Source of the DNA: Azotimanducus chitobiosivorans | Lineage (GTDB): Bacteria > Pseudomonadota > Gammaproteobacteria > Pseudomonadales > Azotimanducaceae | DNA length: 64,000 bases | Direction of reading: 5' to 3' | NCBI GenBank assembly: GCA_965200235.1 | Contig: OZ241339.1 | Span: 2,294,001-2,358,000 of the forward strand | Shown here: one piece after another, positions 25,446 to 35,630 of the stretch | How the letters are laid out: the number at the start of each line of letters is the position of its first letter | How positions within the stretch are numbered: position 1 is the first letter of the stretch | Notes under the pieces: generated by a model | Database searches by the model: none | What the model was told of the DNA's origin: nothing | Seen by the model: the letters and a program-made list of their open reading frames with translations, nothing else | Position numbers and translations under genes: made by a program

Positions 25446-26342
25446 TTAGGGTGACCGCACTCCCATGATCGCCAGTTCTACAGCCTTTTCAAGTATGGAT
25501 GCCGCCATCGCGACGTCTTCAAACACATCGTCCCAATGCACATAAAACCCTTCGACAGTATTGTTTCCTTCAGGAGTCATTTCTGTTGTCTTCCACGCTC
25601 GGGCAGACGCGGTGAGACCAGACAAAATGCGCAGACCCGTCTCGCATTGTTCGCGGGAATCGAATCCAATTGTGAAGTCACGTGCGCCATTCCATCCACC
25701 ATGCCCCGGCAGAACAAGCCAGCCGAACTTCATTCCACTTCTGGCGTTGCTGAGCCGAGCACCTGAGAGATTCCAAGTTATCTCCAAGGTTCGCATCCCA
25801 GTCATTCTGTCCAAGAAAACACTGGCAGAGTCGGCAAAGGCATTTTCAAAAAAGTACGGAAACGTTTGCGGTGCCGCTATGCACTTTTGCATATACACGC
25901 GATCAAAACCATTTTCCATCACCCGCGCATACATCTGAAAGCCCGCCACTTGGTAGTTCCTGATGTTCTCGTGCATCAGCGCGTGGGTGAAGAGTCGAAC
26001 TCGGTACATCGAGTTGTCTCGACCCCAGTTTTCCAAGGCGTCTAAGAACGATACCCCCACACCTTTGCTTTGATGTTGCGGGCGAATGGCGAGGTTGTCG
26101 ATGTAAATTTCATCGCTGTCCGTGCCAAACACCGCAAAGCCCAATGTGACTCGGTCCTGAGATATGACATAAAGGCGCCCGTTTTGCAGTTCTTCAGCGT
26201 AGTCTGCGTACATGGGACCGGGAGGCCTCCCGATTCTCTCGACATACTTTTGATAGGCAGCTTGAGCGATGTCCCGCACCTCTTGCAGATCCGCTTCCAC
26301 CGCGTTGCGGAGGATCAACGACGGACCGAGTTCCAGATTCAT
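25446..26342 (-). CDS. GNAT acetyltransferase with an extra C-terminal domain
   Basis: Residues 10-150 are a GNAT fold. LRNAVEADLQEVRDIAQAAY is the first strand and helix. The acetyl-CoA loop region is IYIDNLAIRPQHQSKGVGVSFLDALE, where R/Q-x-x-G-x-G/A is represented by HQSKGVG. VRLFTHALMHENIRNYQVAGF follows. The remaining 150 residues (WNLSGARLSNARSGMKFGWLVLPG..., FYVHWDDVFEDV) are a separate domain I do not recognise. The ATG at 26342 lies 10 nt after the oppF stop, so it is probably the last gene of the long operon. Confidence 0.78.
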   Translation of the reverse strand: MNLELGPSLILRNAVEADLQEVRDIAQAAYQKYVERIGRPPGPMYADYAEELQNGRLYVISQDRVTLGFAVFGTDSDEIYIDNLAIRPQHQSKGVGVSFLDALENWGRDNSMYRVRLFTHALMHENIRNYQVAGFQMYARVMENGFDRVYMQKCIAAPQTFPYFFENAFADSASVFLDRMTGMRTLEITWNLSGARLSNARSGMKFGWLVLPGHGGWNGARDFTIGFDSREQCETGLRILSGLTASARAWKTTEMTPEGNNTVEGFYVHWDDVFEDVAMAASILEKAVELAIMGVRSP

Positions 26343-26352
26343 CAGCGAGGCG

Positions 26353-27304
<952 letters not shown>

Positions 27305-27315
<11 letters not shown>

Positions 27316-28300
27316 GTGTTGCTCGCGCATCATGCAGCCAGCACGCGCACCTGTGCTGAACCTTGCCAAGGTCGAAATCGGGCGGTTGATGCGCTTCGCA
27401 CACCTGCATCGCCCGCGGACAGCGCTCAAAATACCCGCAGCCTGTTGGCGGGTCGAAGAGGTCGGGCGGACTGCCGGCGATCGGTTCAAGCTGTTGCGCG
27501 CGCCGGTCCTGATTCTGCGGCATCGCCGATTTGAGTCCCTGCGTATAGGGATGGCCGCTCGCATAGAAGATGTCGTCCGCGCTGCCGGTCTCAACGACTT
27601 TGCCCGCATACATAACGACCACTTCGTCGGCCATTTGCGCGACCACGCCAAGGTCGTGAGTGATAAGAATGAGCGACATTTTGCGTTCTCGCTGCAAATC
27701 CCGCATCAGCGACAGGATTTGCGCTTGGATGGTGACATCGAGGGCGGTGGTTGGCTCATCGGCGATCAGGATGCGCGGCTCGCAGGCGAGCGCGCAGGCA
27801 ATCATCACGCGCTGCAGCATGCCGCCCGAAAATTCAAACGGATATTGGCGCGAACGCTTTTCCGCCTCGCCGACTTGGCTGAGTTCCAGGAGTTCAATGG
27901 CGCGCATTCTTGCGTCTCGCCTGCGCATGCCTTGGTGCATGTGCAGGGGTTCGGCAATCTGGTCGCCGATGCGCATGGTTGGATTCAGCGAAGTCATCGG
28001 GTCTTGAAAGATCATGCCGATCAACTGGCCACGCACGCGCATGCCGCCAACGGTCTCGCGCCCAAGTATCTCTTCGCCGTCGAGTCGCGCTGAGCCGCTC
28101 GTGATGCGACCCGGCGGCATTGGTACAAGACCCACAAGGCTTTGCACGCAGACGCTCTTGCCGCAGCCCGATTCGCCGACCACCGCAAGCGTCTGCCCTT
28201 CGTGAAGCGCGAAGCTGACGCCGCGCACGGCTTTGACGGTGCCGCCGTGCGTATCGAACTCAACGGCCAAGTCTTCGACTTCAAGCAGCGGACGGGTCAT
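27305..28300 (-). CDS. oppD: Oligopeptide ABC transporter ATP-binding protein OppD
   Basis: The protein has 331 residues: Walker A GESGCGKS, signature FSGGMLQRVMIACAL, Walker B ILIADEPTTALD, H-loop ITHDLGVV, and the OppD-type tail HPYTQGLKSAMP followed by the cysteine motif GYFERCPRAMQVC. It forms the heterodimeric ATPase with OppF. The start overlaps the oppC stop as ATGA. Confidence 0.93.
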
Positions 28301-29685
28301 TCCACCGACCTCATGCGCGCATCCAAGGCATCGCGCAGGCCATCGCCAAGCAGGTTGAAGGCGAGCACGGTCACGCTGATGAATATCGCAGGCAGAATAA
28401 GCTCATGCGGACTGACCAGCATGGTCTTGATGCCTTCGTTCGACATGCTGCCCCACGAAGGCGTCGGCGGTGCCACGCCCATGCCGATGAACGACAGGAA
28501 CGCCTCGGTGAAGATCGCCGATGGAATGGCAAAGGTCAGCGTCACGAGAATGACGCCGAGCGTGTTGGGAATCATGTGGCGGGCGATGAGATAGCCCGTC
28601 GGACTGCCCATGAGCCGCGCCGCGCTCACATAGGATTCTTCGCGAATCTGCAGGATTTGGCCGCGCACCAGCCGCGCCGTCGCAGGCCAGCCGAGAATGA
28701 CGAGTGCGATCAGCATCGGAATGATCCCGCTCTCTCCCGGCCCAATGCCGAACAGCACTTTGAAGAGAATCATGAACAACAGGAACGGTAGCGCGACCAC
28801 GAAGTCGGCAAAGCGCATCAGCGTTTGATCAGTCGCGCCGCCGACAAAGCCGGCGAGGCTGCCATACGCAACGCCAAGCAGCACATAGAGAAACGGCGCG
28901 ACGATGCCGATAAAGAGCGATACGCGCGCGCCGTACATGAGGCGCGCGAGCATGTCGCGGCCAAGATAGTCGGTACCGAGCGGATGCCATGCGAGCTCGA
29001 CTTCATCGCCGACCTGCGTTTTCTTGCCAGTCGAGACGAGTCCGCGCTGCGTGGCTTCTTCGAGCGTGATCGCACGCGTGACCTCGACTTCGATGGTTTC
29101 GCGCGCATCGCTCAGCAGGCGATTGCCCGCGCCGACCGGCACGACATGATAGTAATAGGTGATCGGCTCAAGTGCGAGCCGGTCCTCAAAGGCGAGGCCG
29201 TCCTGCGGCGAGATTTCACCGAGCGGGATGCCGAGGGCGTCTTGTGTCGATTGTGTCGGCGGATATGTCGGCGGATAAATATCGCGAAAAACCTCAAATG
29301 CACGCGCTGATGGGTGCGCGTCCCAGACGAGGCGCACCGATTGCGTGGTCGCTTCGTTCGCGAGCCTCAGTCCTGTTCCCGGCGTCGCCTTGCGTCTCCA
29401 AGCTGTGTAGGGTTCGACGATGTGCGCCGTGCGAGCCGCCCCGGGCGGAATGCTCAATTGCTCCAAGTCCTGATTGGCCGGATCAACGCGCCAGAGCATG
29501 GGGCCGACGAGCGTGAACACGAGCAGCCCCACAACGATTGCAAGCGAGATCATGGCGCGCGGATTTAAGCGCAAGCGGCGCCATGCGTCCTGCCAGTAGG
29601 AGAGCGACGGACGCACGAGCCGCGCTTGCGGCGCTCGCTCAGGTGCCGGAGAAAAGTCCAATTCTGAAGGGTTGGCGGTGCTCAT
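28297..29685 (-). CDS. oppC: Oligopeptide ABC permease OppC with an inserted Fn3-like periplasmic domain
   Basis: The permease core is normal: a first transmembrane helix at about 44-64, then from residue 234 HPLGTDYLGRDMLARLMYGARVSLFIG, and the EAA loop in LVRGQILQIREESYVSAARLMGSP. What is unusual is about 150 residues (80-230) inserted between the first helix and the HPLGTD motif, where OppC normally has about 20. The insert contains VRLVWDAHPSARAFEVFRD and ITYYYHVVPVGAGNR, resembling a fibronectin type III domain. It should sit in the periplasm against OppA. ATGA overlaps occur at both ends. Confidence 0.9.
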   Translation of the reverse strand: MSTANPSELDFSPAPERAPQARLVRPSLSYWQDAWRRLRLNPRAMISLAIVVGLLVFTLVGPMLWRVDPANQDLEQLSIPPGAARTAHIVEPYTAWRRKATPGTGLRLANEATTQSVRLVWDAHPSARAFEVFRDIYPPTYPPTQSTQDALGIPLGEISPQDGLAFEDRLALEPITYYYHVVPVGAGNRLLSDARETIEVEVTRAITLEEATQRGLVSTGKKTQVGDEVELAWHPLGTDYLGRDMLARLMYGARVSLFIGIVAPFLYVLLGVAYGSLAGFVGGATDQTLMRFADFVVALPFLLFMILFKVLFGIGPGESGIIPMLIALVILGWPATARLVRGQILQIREESYVSAARLMGSPTGYLIARHMIPNTLGVILVTLTFAIPSAIFTEAFLSFIGMGVAPPTPSWGSMSNEGIKTMLVSPHELILPAIFISVTVLAFNLLGDGLRDALDARMRSVE

Positions 29686-30614
29686 TCGACGCGCACCCTT
29701 GGGTCGATCAAGCCGTAGACAAGATCGACGGCAATCACCATGAACACGAGAAATCCGCCGTAGAAGACAGTCGTGCCCATGATCACGGTGTAGTCGAGCT
29801 GCTGCACCGACTGCACGAAGAAGCGTCCGAGGCCGGGGATGGCGAATACGAGCTCCACGACAAAGCCGCCGGTCGTGATCGTCGCGATGGCGGGCCCAAG
29901 CACGGTGATCACCGGCAAGATCGCGTTGCGCAGTTGATGACGAATGAAGATCTGCGTGGCGTTCAGCCCTTTGGCCTTGGCCGTGCGCACATAGTCGGCG
30001 TTTGTGACTTCAAGCATTGACGAGCGCATGAGCCTGGTCAAAAAAGCCATTGTGCCGAGGCCAAGCACGAGTGCCGGCACCAGCAGATGCTGTACGCTGC
30101 CCCAGCCGGCGACCGGCAGGACAGACACGCCAAGCCAATCGTTCAGCGTGACCAGCGAAAGCTGACCGAGCGCCGCGAACACGAAGCTCGGCACGGATAC
30201 GCCGAGGACGACGAGGAACATGATGACGACATCCGGCATTCGATTGCGGAAGAGCGCCGTGAGCGCCCCCCACAGAATGCCGCCCAAGGCCGCGAACACA
30301 ACCGCGAGTACGCCAAGCGCGGCGGAGACTGGAAAGTGCTCGCGAATAATGTCGTTCACTTCGCGGTTCTGCTGCGTGAACGAGATGCCGAGGTCGCCGG
30401 AGGCGATGTTCCTGAGGTAGATGTAATACTGCTGATAGAGCGGCTTGTCGAGGCCGTAGCGAGCCTCAAGATTCTCGCGAATTTGCTCGCTCGTGGCGCG
30501 TGCGTCCGACAAGGGGTCGCCGGGGACAAAGTGCATGACAAAAAACGTTGTCGTGGCGATGAACCAGACGGTGATGAGGCCTTGGATGAGCCGTTTCAGG
30601 GTGTAACGCCACAT
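29682..30614 (-). CDS. oppB: Oligopeptide ABC permease OppB
   Basis: A standard 310-residue permease with six helices. It starts MWRYTLKRLIQGLITVWFIATTTFFVMHFVPGDP, and has EAA-loop TNADYVRTAKAKGLNATQIFIRHQLRNAILP and ending VVFYG-like helix plus VDLVYGLIDPRVRVE. It pairs with OppC to form the inner-membrane pore. It starts 3 nt after the oppA stop and overlaps oppC as ATGA. Confidence 0.93.
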   Translation of the reverse strand: MWRYTLKRLIQGLITVWFIATTTFFVMHFVPGDPLSDARATSEQIRENLEARYGLDKPLYQQYYIYLRNIASGDLGISFTQQNREVNDIIREHFPVSAALGVLAVVFAALGGILWGALTALFRNRMPDVVIMFLVVLGVSVPSFVFAALGQLSLVTLNDWLGVSVLPVAGWGSVQHLLVPALVLGLGTMAFLTRLMRSSMLEVTNADYVRTAKAKGLNATQIFIRHQLRNAILPVITVLGPAIATITTGGFVVELVFAIPGLGRFFVQSVQQLDYTVIMGTTVFYGGFLVFMVIAVDLVYGLIDPRVRVE

Positions 30615-30617
30615 GAT

Positions 30618-32294
30618 TCAATCTTCGCGAATACGCGCCCTTGAGTAGTCCGGGTCCGGGCCGATTGTGCGTCGAATCAGCCCTTCAAGACTCGGGTCGG
30701 CCACAAAGACGCGACCGCGTTCATAGTTGGGGATGATGGCGACCTCTTCGAGCAGGATGCGCTGTATCTCGCCGAACGCCCTCATGCGCTCGTTCTGGTC
30801 GAGCGAGCCTTGCGCGATTCGAACCTGGGCGTCGAGCGCGTCACTACGGAAATAGCCGCGATTGTTCTTGTTCCATGAGGCGAACAGGTCGCCGTAGGTC
30901 AGCGGGTCATCGAAATCCGGGGCCCAGCCTGCCGCCACCATGTCAAACTGTCCGAGCGTCATCTTCTCGAGTCGCTGCTTGAAAATCTGCGCATCGATGC
31001 GAACCTCAAGCCCAAGATGGCGCTTGAAGGTGTTTTGAAAATACTCGGCTTGCTTGAGCGAGGTCGGCGTGTCGCCGACAAGCAGCACGAGCGGCGGAAA
31101 CTCGTCGAGCCCGAGTTCCTGGCGCGCGAGTTCCAAATGTTCGCGCGCGCGTGTCACGTTCACCGGATGCGCAGGCACGGGATACTCGCGCCTGAGATAG
31201 TCGTGCTCGCCGCGAAGCCAGGTCGGAAAAAGGCTCGCCCCTGGCAGGAACCCGGGCAGCTTGATGACGCGATAGACGAGCTCGGCGGTGTCGGTCGCGT
31301 AGTAGAGGGCTTTGCGCAGGTTGAGGTTGCGCGTCAAACGCTCAGGCCGATGATTGAACTCAATAAAAAAGACCGTGCCTTCGGCGAAGCGGCGTATCGG
31401 CCAGCGGTTCTGCACCGCGTTCTTCAGTGTATCCGGCGAGAGCTGCACCATGGCGACCTTGCCGTCCTTGAACAGGTTGAGCTGCGTATTCGAATCGGGG
31501 GTAATGAAAGGCACGTTGATTCGATTGAGCCAGATGCTGTCCTTGTTCCAGTAGTAGGGGTTCTTCTCCAAGGCGACCTCTGCGCCATGCACCCACTTGG
31601 TCATCACGAACGCGCCGTTGAACAGCAAATCCTCGGCATCCGCGCCGTAGCGCCCGTCGCGCGCGAGGTAAAAATCTTCGCGAATCGGGTAGTAGGTGGT
31701 GAAGGCGACGAGTCGATCAAAAAAGGCGAGCGGCCGCTCAAACTCGACGCGCAGCGTCAAATCGTCTTCCGCCACGACCCCGAGCTGGTCAGAGGGCATG
31801 TCACCGAGGTTGATCGCTTCCGCGTGCTTGATGGGATACATGATGAAGGCGTAGAGCGATGCGGTTTCAGGCGCAAGCGCCGTGCGCCAAGAAAACACGA
31901 AATCGTGTGCGGTGACAGGCTCGCCGTCGCTCCAGCGGGCATTGTCTCGGAGCTTGAACACCGCGCCTTCTGGCGTCACGGTCCACGACTCGGCGACGCC
32001 CGGCTGGAGATTGCCTTCGCCGTCGTAGCGCAAAAGTCCCTCCATCAAGTGGCCAAGCAGCATGCCGCTGACCGCATCGGTCGCGCGGGTACTGTCCATC
32101 TGCGGCGGCTCTTCGCTGATAACGATGCTGATGCTGCGGCTCTCATAGTCCACAGCTGCGCTTGATGCGTCATCGACAATCGTCAAGTCGGCAAAGTAGG
32201 CGATGATGAGCATGAGCAGCAGCAGACCGCCGAGGGCGGCCGCCGCGAGCATGGTGAGCGCCCACATTGATTGCCAAAACGTCCTGTCGGCCAT
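30618..32294 (-). CDS. oppA: Peptide-binding protein OppA, membrane-tethered
   Basis: A 558-residue solute-binding protein of the family 5 (peptide) class, with the landmarks LHDNARW-like LRDNARWSDGEPVTAHDFVFSW, WVHGAEVALEKNPYYW and QFDMVAAGWAPDFDDPLTYGDLF. Instead of a cleavable signal or lipobox it begins with a long hydrophobic helix (MLAAAALGGLLLLMLIIAYFA). It is therefore probably anchored in the inner membrane and not free in the periplasm. Its ATG overlaps the stop of the VWA gene by one base (TGATG). Confidence 0.9.
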   Translation of the reverse strand: MADRTFWQSMWALTMLAAAALGGLLLLMLIIAYFADLTIVDDASSAAVDYESRSISIVISEEPPQMDSTRATDAVSGMLLGHLMEGLLRYDGEGNLQPGVAESWTVTPEGAVFKLRDNARWSDGEPVTAHDFVFSWRTALAPETASLYAFIMYPIKHAEAINLGDMPSDQLGVVAEDDLTLRVEFERPLAFFDRLVAFTTYYPIREDFYLARDGRYGADAEDLLFNGAFVMTKWVHGAEVALEKNPYYWNKDSIWLNRINVPFITPDSNTQLNLFKDGKVAMVQLSPDTLKNAVQNRWPIRRFAEGTVFFIEFNHRPERLTRNLNLRKALYYATDTAELVYRVIKLPGFLPGASLFPTWLRGEHDYLRREYPVPAHPVNVTRAREHLELARQELGLDEFPPLVLLVGDTPTSLKQAEYFQNTFKRHLGLEVRIDAQIFKQRLEKMTLGQFDMVAAGWAPDFDDPLTYGDLFASWNKNNRGYFRSDALDAQVRIAQGSLDQNERMRAFGEIQRILLEEVAIIPNYERGRVFVADPSLEGLIRRTIGPDPDYSRARIRED

Positions 32295-33613
32295 CAGCGT
32301 CCTAATTTCACCAAGTCCGTCATCAGTCGTTCCAAGTGCTCAAGACTATTGCAGACGCGCGCCTGATGGCAATAGGGGAGATAGGCACGCATCTCGGCAT
32401 CGCCCGCAAACCAGCTTGAGCGTGGCTCAGGATTGAGCCAGATGACGCGACCAGCGCGCTCATAGAGCGTGTGCAGCAGCGTTTTTCGTGGGTCGCCGTA
32501 GTTGTTGCGGGCATCGCCGAGGATGATGACGGTCGAGCGCTGATCGACCTCGTCGAGGCACAGATCATGGAGATCTTCAAAGGCTTGCCCGTAGTCGGTC
32601 GAGCCGCCGGAAAAGGCTTTCAGCGTGCGCGTGATGGCCTCTTCCAAGTCATGCTCTTCAAACCAGCCGGTGACTTCGCCAAGATGCGATGAGAATGCGA
32701 AGGCGCGAACGCGCGGCACGACGGCTTCGAGGCTGTAGAGAAACAGCAGCATGAAGCGTGCGTAGCTCGCCACCGAGCCGCTGACATCGCAGACGGCGAA
32801 CACCTTGGGGCGGTTGATCTTCTTCGATTTCCACTCCAGCTCAAAGAGCGCGCCGTCGTAGCTCATGTTGCTGCGCAGCGTGCGCGGCACATGCAAATGC
32901 CCGCGGCGAAACACCTTGCGCTTTCGCGAGGCGAGCGTTTCGAGCTTTTTCGCCATGCGCAGGACAATGGCTTTCAAGTGCCGAAAGTTGCGTCGGTCGA
33001 CGTTCGACAGCTTCACGCGGCGCAGGACTTCTTCGCGCAAGCGCCTGCCGTCATGGTCGGCGTGCAAGAGATACTCTCGCTCGACATAGTCGCGCACCTG
33101 CCCGCGCAAGCGATCGCGGGCGGCGCTCAAGCTTTGCGCCAATTCGAGGTCGGCGAGGCTGCCGTCGCGAAGTGCGGCGATCTCGGCATTCAGGTCGCCG
33201 AGGCCCATGCGCTCCATGATCCGGCGCGTGAACAGGCCGCGCTGCGTGAACAGTTGAATTGATGAGACGCCCGTCTCGCCGCCCGCTTCGGCCATCGCGA
33301 GTGAGAGGGCCGCATCGTCACCTGACTGAAGCATCGCTCCGAGGTCCGAGGAAGCGCTTGCCGAAGGCGCCTCGTCTGCGGCGGTATTGGAATCGATGGC
33401 TTCAACGTCAAAGAAACGATCAAAGCACTGATCAAAGCGCTCTTTCTCGTCCGGAGTTTTTGGCAGCGTCAGCCACAGCGCGCGCTTGAGCGTGTCGCGC
33501 TCGGCGTAGCCGATGAGATTGGTGGCAGCGAAGGCATCGAGGGTTTCCGCAGGCGAGACGCGAACGTCGGCATTGCGCAGCGCGCTGATAAACGAGATGA
33601 GTGTTTGCTCCAC
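32294..33613 (-). CDS. CoxE-like VWA-domain protein
   Basis: The protein (439 residues, GTG start at 33613) has an N-terminal helical region (LRNADVRVSPAETLDAF, ATNLIGYAERDTLKRALW) typical of CoxE-like proteins. A C-terminal von Willebrand A domain follows with the metal-site motif FAVCDVSGSVASYARFML (D-x-S-x-S), then FSGGSTDYGQAF and TVIILGDARNN. VWA proteins of this type work with a MoxR AAA+ ATPase as chaperones that insert cofactors or remodel complexes. The partner gene is directly upstream. Confidence 0.88.
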   Translation of the reverse strand: MEQTLISFISALRNADVRVSPAETLDAFAATNLIGYAERDTLKRALWLTLPKTPDEKERFDQCFDRFFDVEAIDSNTAADEAPSASASSDLGAMLQSGDDAALSLAMAEAGGETGVSSIQLFTQRGLFTRRIMERMGLGDLNAEIAALRDGSLADLELAQSLSAARDRLRGQVRDYVEREYLLHADHDGRRLREEVLRRVKLSNVDRRNFRHLKAIVLRMAKKLETLASRKRKVFRRGHLHVPRTLRSNMSYDGALFELEWKSKKINRPKVFAVCDVSGSVASYARFMLLFLYSLEAVVPRVRAFAFSSHLGEVTGWFEEHDLEEAITRTLKAFSGGSTDYGQAFEDLHDLCLDEVDQRSTVIILGDARNNYGDPRKTLLHTLYERAGRVIWLNPEPRSSWFAGDAEMRAYLPYCHQARVCNSLEHLERLMTDLVKLGR

Positions 33614-33618
33614 GTGAC

Positions 33619-34572
33619 TCAGGCGTCGTCTGGCAGTGAGCGCCGGACGAGCGACGGCACTTCCGCGCCCACCGTCTCGATGTCTTCCTGAAACTTGAGG
33701 ACGACGCTCAAAGTGTCGCGCACCAAATCGGCATCGAGGCGGTCGGCGTGCAGAATCAAGAGCGTGCGCGCCCAGTCGATGGTCTCACTGATCGCAGGTA
33801 CTTTCTTGAGGTCCATATCGCGCAGCGCCTGAATGAACGTGACGAGCTGCGAGCGAAGCGACGGCAGTACCTCAGGCACGCGCGCTTCGACGATGCGGTT
33901 CTCAAGGGATGCGTCAGGGAAGGGGATGTAGAGATGCAGGCAGCGGCGCTTGAGCGCGTCCGATATTTCGCGCGTGTTGTTGCTCGTCAGAAATACCATC
34001 GGCAGCACCGAGCGCGCTTTGACGGTGCCGATTTCGGGAATCGAGATCTGAAAGTCTGACAAGAGTTCCAAGAGCAGCGATTCGAACTCCTGATCGGACT
34101 TATCCACTTCGTCGATGAGCAGCACGCAGCCGGCTTCTTCGCGCAGCGCTTTCAAGAGCGGGCGGGGTTCCAAAAATTCCTCAGAGAAGAAAATGTCGCC
34201 GAACTCGTGCAGGCGACGCACTGAATCGGCGAGCCCTTTGGCGCCTTGCAGGACATCTTCAAGCGTCTCCTTGAGTACTTGTGTATAGAGAAGCTGCTTG
34301 CCGTACTTCCATTCGTAGATGGCCTTCGCCTCGTCGAGGCCCTCGTAGCACTGCAGACGAATGAGTGGCAGCTTGAACATGGCGGCCGCGGTCTTGGCCA
34401 GTTCGGTCTTGCCAACACCTGGCGGCCCTTCAACAAGCACAGGCTTGTTCAGATGATGCGCGAGGTAGACGGCAGTGCCGACCTGCTCGTCGCAGACATA
34501 GCCCTCCATGCGCAAGGCATCGACCACGTTTTCGATTGAGTGGACGAGTTCAGTGTGGGCAGGACTATTCAA
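33619..34572 (-). CDS. MoxR-type AAA+ ATPase
   Basis: The protein is 317 residues. Walker A is VEGPPGVGKTELAKT, Walker B CVLLIDEVDKSD, sensor 1 VFLTSNNTREISDALKRRCLHLYIPFP with the arginine finger, and the C-terminal helical lid RSQLVTFIQALRDMDLKKVPAISETIDWA. I place the start at TTG 34572, which overlaps the tesB stop as TTGA; the frame extends further, but inside tesB. MoxR and CoxE-like VWA proteins together form a chaperone pair. The client is unknown, and the operon suggests either the peptide transporter or the thioesterase. Confidence 0.88.
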   Translation of the reverse strand: MNSPAHTELVHSIENVVDALRMEGYVCDEQVGTAVYLAHHLNKPVLVEGPPGVGKTELAKTAAAMFKLPLIRLQCYEGLDEAKAIYEWKYGKQLLYTQVLKETLEDVLQGAKGLADSVRRLHEFGDIFFSEEFLEPRPLLKALREEAGCVLLIDEVDKSDQEFESLLLELLSDFQISIPEIGTVKARSVLPMVFLTSNNTREISDALKRRCLHLYIPFPDASLENRIVEARVPEVLPSLRSQLVTFIQALRDMDLKKVPAISETIDWARTLLILHADRLDADLVRDTLSVVLKFQEDIETVGAEVPSLVRRSLPDDA

Positions 34573-35453
34573 GACGCTTCGACCTTGCGCACCAGGCCTT
34601 CTTGGGCGACAGAGGCGACCTGCGCGCCATCGCACGTATAGAGGCTGCCGCGACAGAATCCGCGGCCATTGGCAGCGCTCGGGCTGTCCTGGATGTAAAG
34701 CAGCCAATCGTCGATGCGCGCGCCGCGATGAAACCAGAGCGCGTGGTCGAGGCTCGCGGTTTGCACACGCGGATCGTGCCAGTTGAGATTGTGTGGGCGC
34801 AGGGACTCGGAGAGCAGAGTGCTATCCGACATGTAGGCGATGATCGCTTGATGCAGGATGGGATCGTCTGGGACGTTTCCGAGACTGCGCATCCACAGGT
34901 GCGGCGGCGCATCGGCACCGTCGGAAAAATAGGCGCGGCCAGCAACTGGGCGCATTTCTATGCCACGCATGGGATGGTCATCGCCCGGCTCGTGCGCGCG
35001 GAGTTCGGCGAAGCTCGGCAATCCTTCCGGCCCCGCCACCTTCGGCATCTCGGTTTGATGATCGTAGCCGACTTCCGGTCGGTGGAATGACAGGGTGCAC
35101 ACGAAGATCGGCTTGTCGGCCTGTTTTGCCACGACTCGCCGCGCGCTGAAGCTACGACCATCGCGCAGGCGCTCGACTTCGTAGAAAATCGGAAGCTGAT
35201 TGCTGCCCCAGCGCAGGAAGTAGGCGTGCAACGAGTGCGGCGGCCTCGCATCTTCGCTGTCATCTTCGTTGTCAATAGTGTGCGCGGCGGCGATGAGTGA
35301 CTGGCCGAGGGGCTGCCCGCCGTAGAGCCTATCCGGTGCGCCCTGTGGACTGGTGCCCGCGAAGACATCATTGCCTTGCGGCTCAAGATCAAGCAGTGCG
35401 AGCAGTTCAGCGACGGCTGATGTTTGGGGCGGAGTGCCTTGGCTTTCGAGCAT
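34569..35453 (-). CDS. tesB: Acyl-CoA thioesterase II (TesB)
   Basis: The 294-residue double-hotdog enzyme hydrolyses acyl-CoA to free acid and CoA. Landmarks are LLALLDLEPQGNDVFAGTSP, DRLYGGQPLGQSLIAAAHTI, PHSLHAYFLRWG, RSFSARRVVAKQ and LDHALWFHRGARIDDWLLYIQDSPSAANGRGFCRGSLY, holding the catalytic Asp/Thr/Gln region. The first 190 bp of coding sequence plus 52 bp upstream are repeated at 40464-40709. The gene therefore has almost no unique upstream DNA before the methyltransferase island. It heads the nine-gene operon. Confidence 0.92.
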   Translation of the reverse strand: MLESQGTPPQTSAVAELLALLDLEPQGNDVFAGTSPQGAPDRLYGGQPLGQSLIAAAHTIDNEDDSEDARPPHSLHAYFLRWGSNQLPIFYEVERLRDGRSFSARRVVAKQADKPIFVCTLSFHRPEVGYDHQTEMPKVAGPEGLPSFAELRAHEPGDDHPMRGIEMRPVAGRAYFSDGADAPPHLWMRSLGNVPDDPILHQAIIAYMSDSTLLSESLRPHNLNWHDPRVQTASLDHALWFHRGARIDDWLLYIQDSPSAANGRGFCRGSLYTCDGAQVASVAQEGLVRKVEAS

Positions 35454-35505
35454 CAAGCTGAATCGTTGGCGTAAACTTCGGCATTCTACCCACACTGAAG
35501 GACTT
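35265..35505. repeat. Left direct repeat bounding the methyltransferase island (tesB 5' end)
   Basis: The 241 bp from ttcgttgtcaatagtg to ccacactgaaggact recur in the same orientation at 40464-40709 with only a few substitutions and a 5-bp indel. They comprise the tesB start region and its 5' untranslated sequence. The island between the copies is about 4.96 kb. Confidence 0.92.
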
Positions 35506-35630
35506 ATCACTGCCGTCGTTCAACGCTAAATGTTGTGCAGCTTCAAAGTGCGCCTGAAAAGGTTGGCCGAAGATTCCAAAAGTTTCCTGACCCGACCCTT
35601 CCCACGATTTCGAAGCGAGGACAGACGTGT

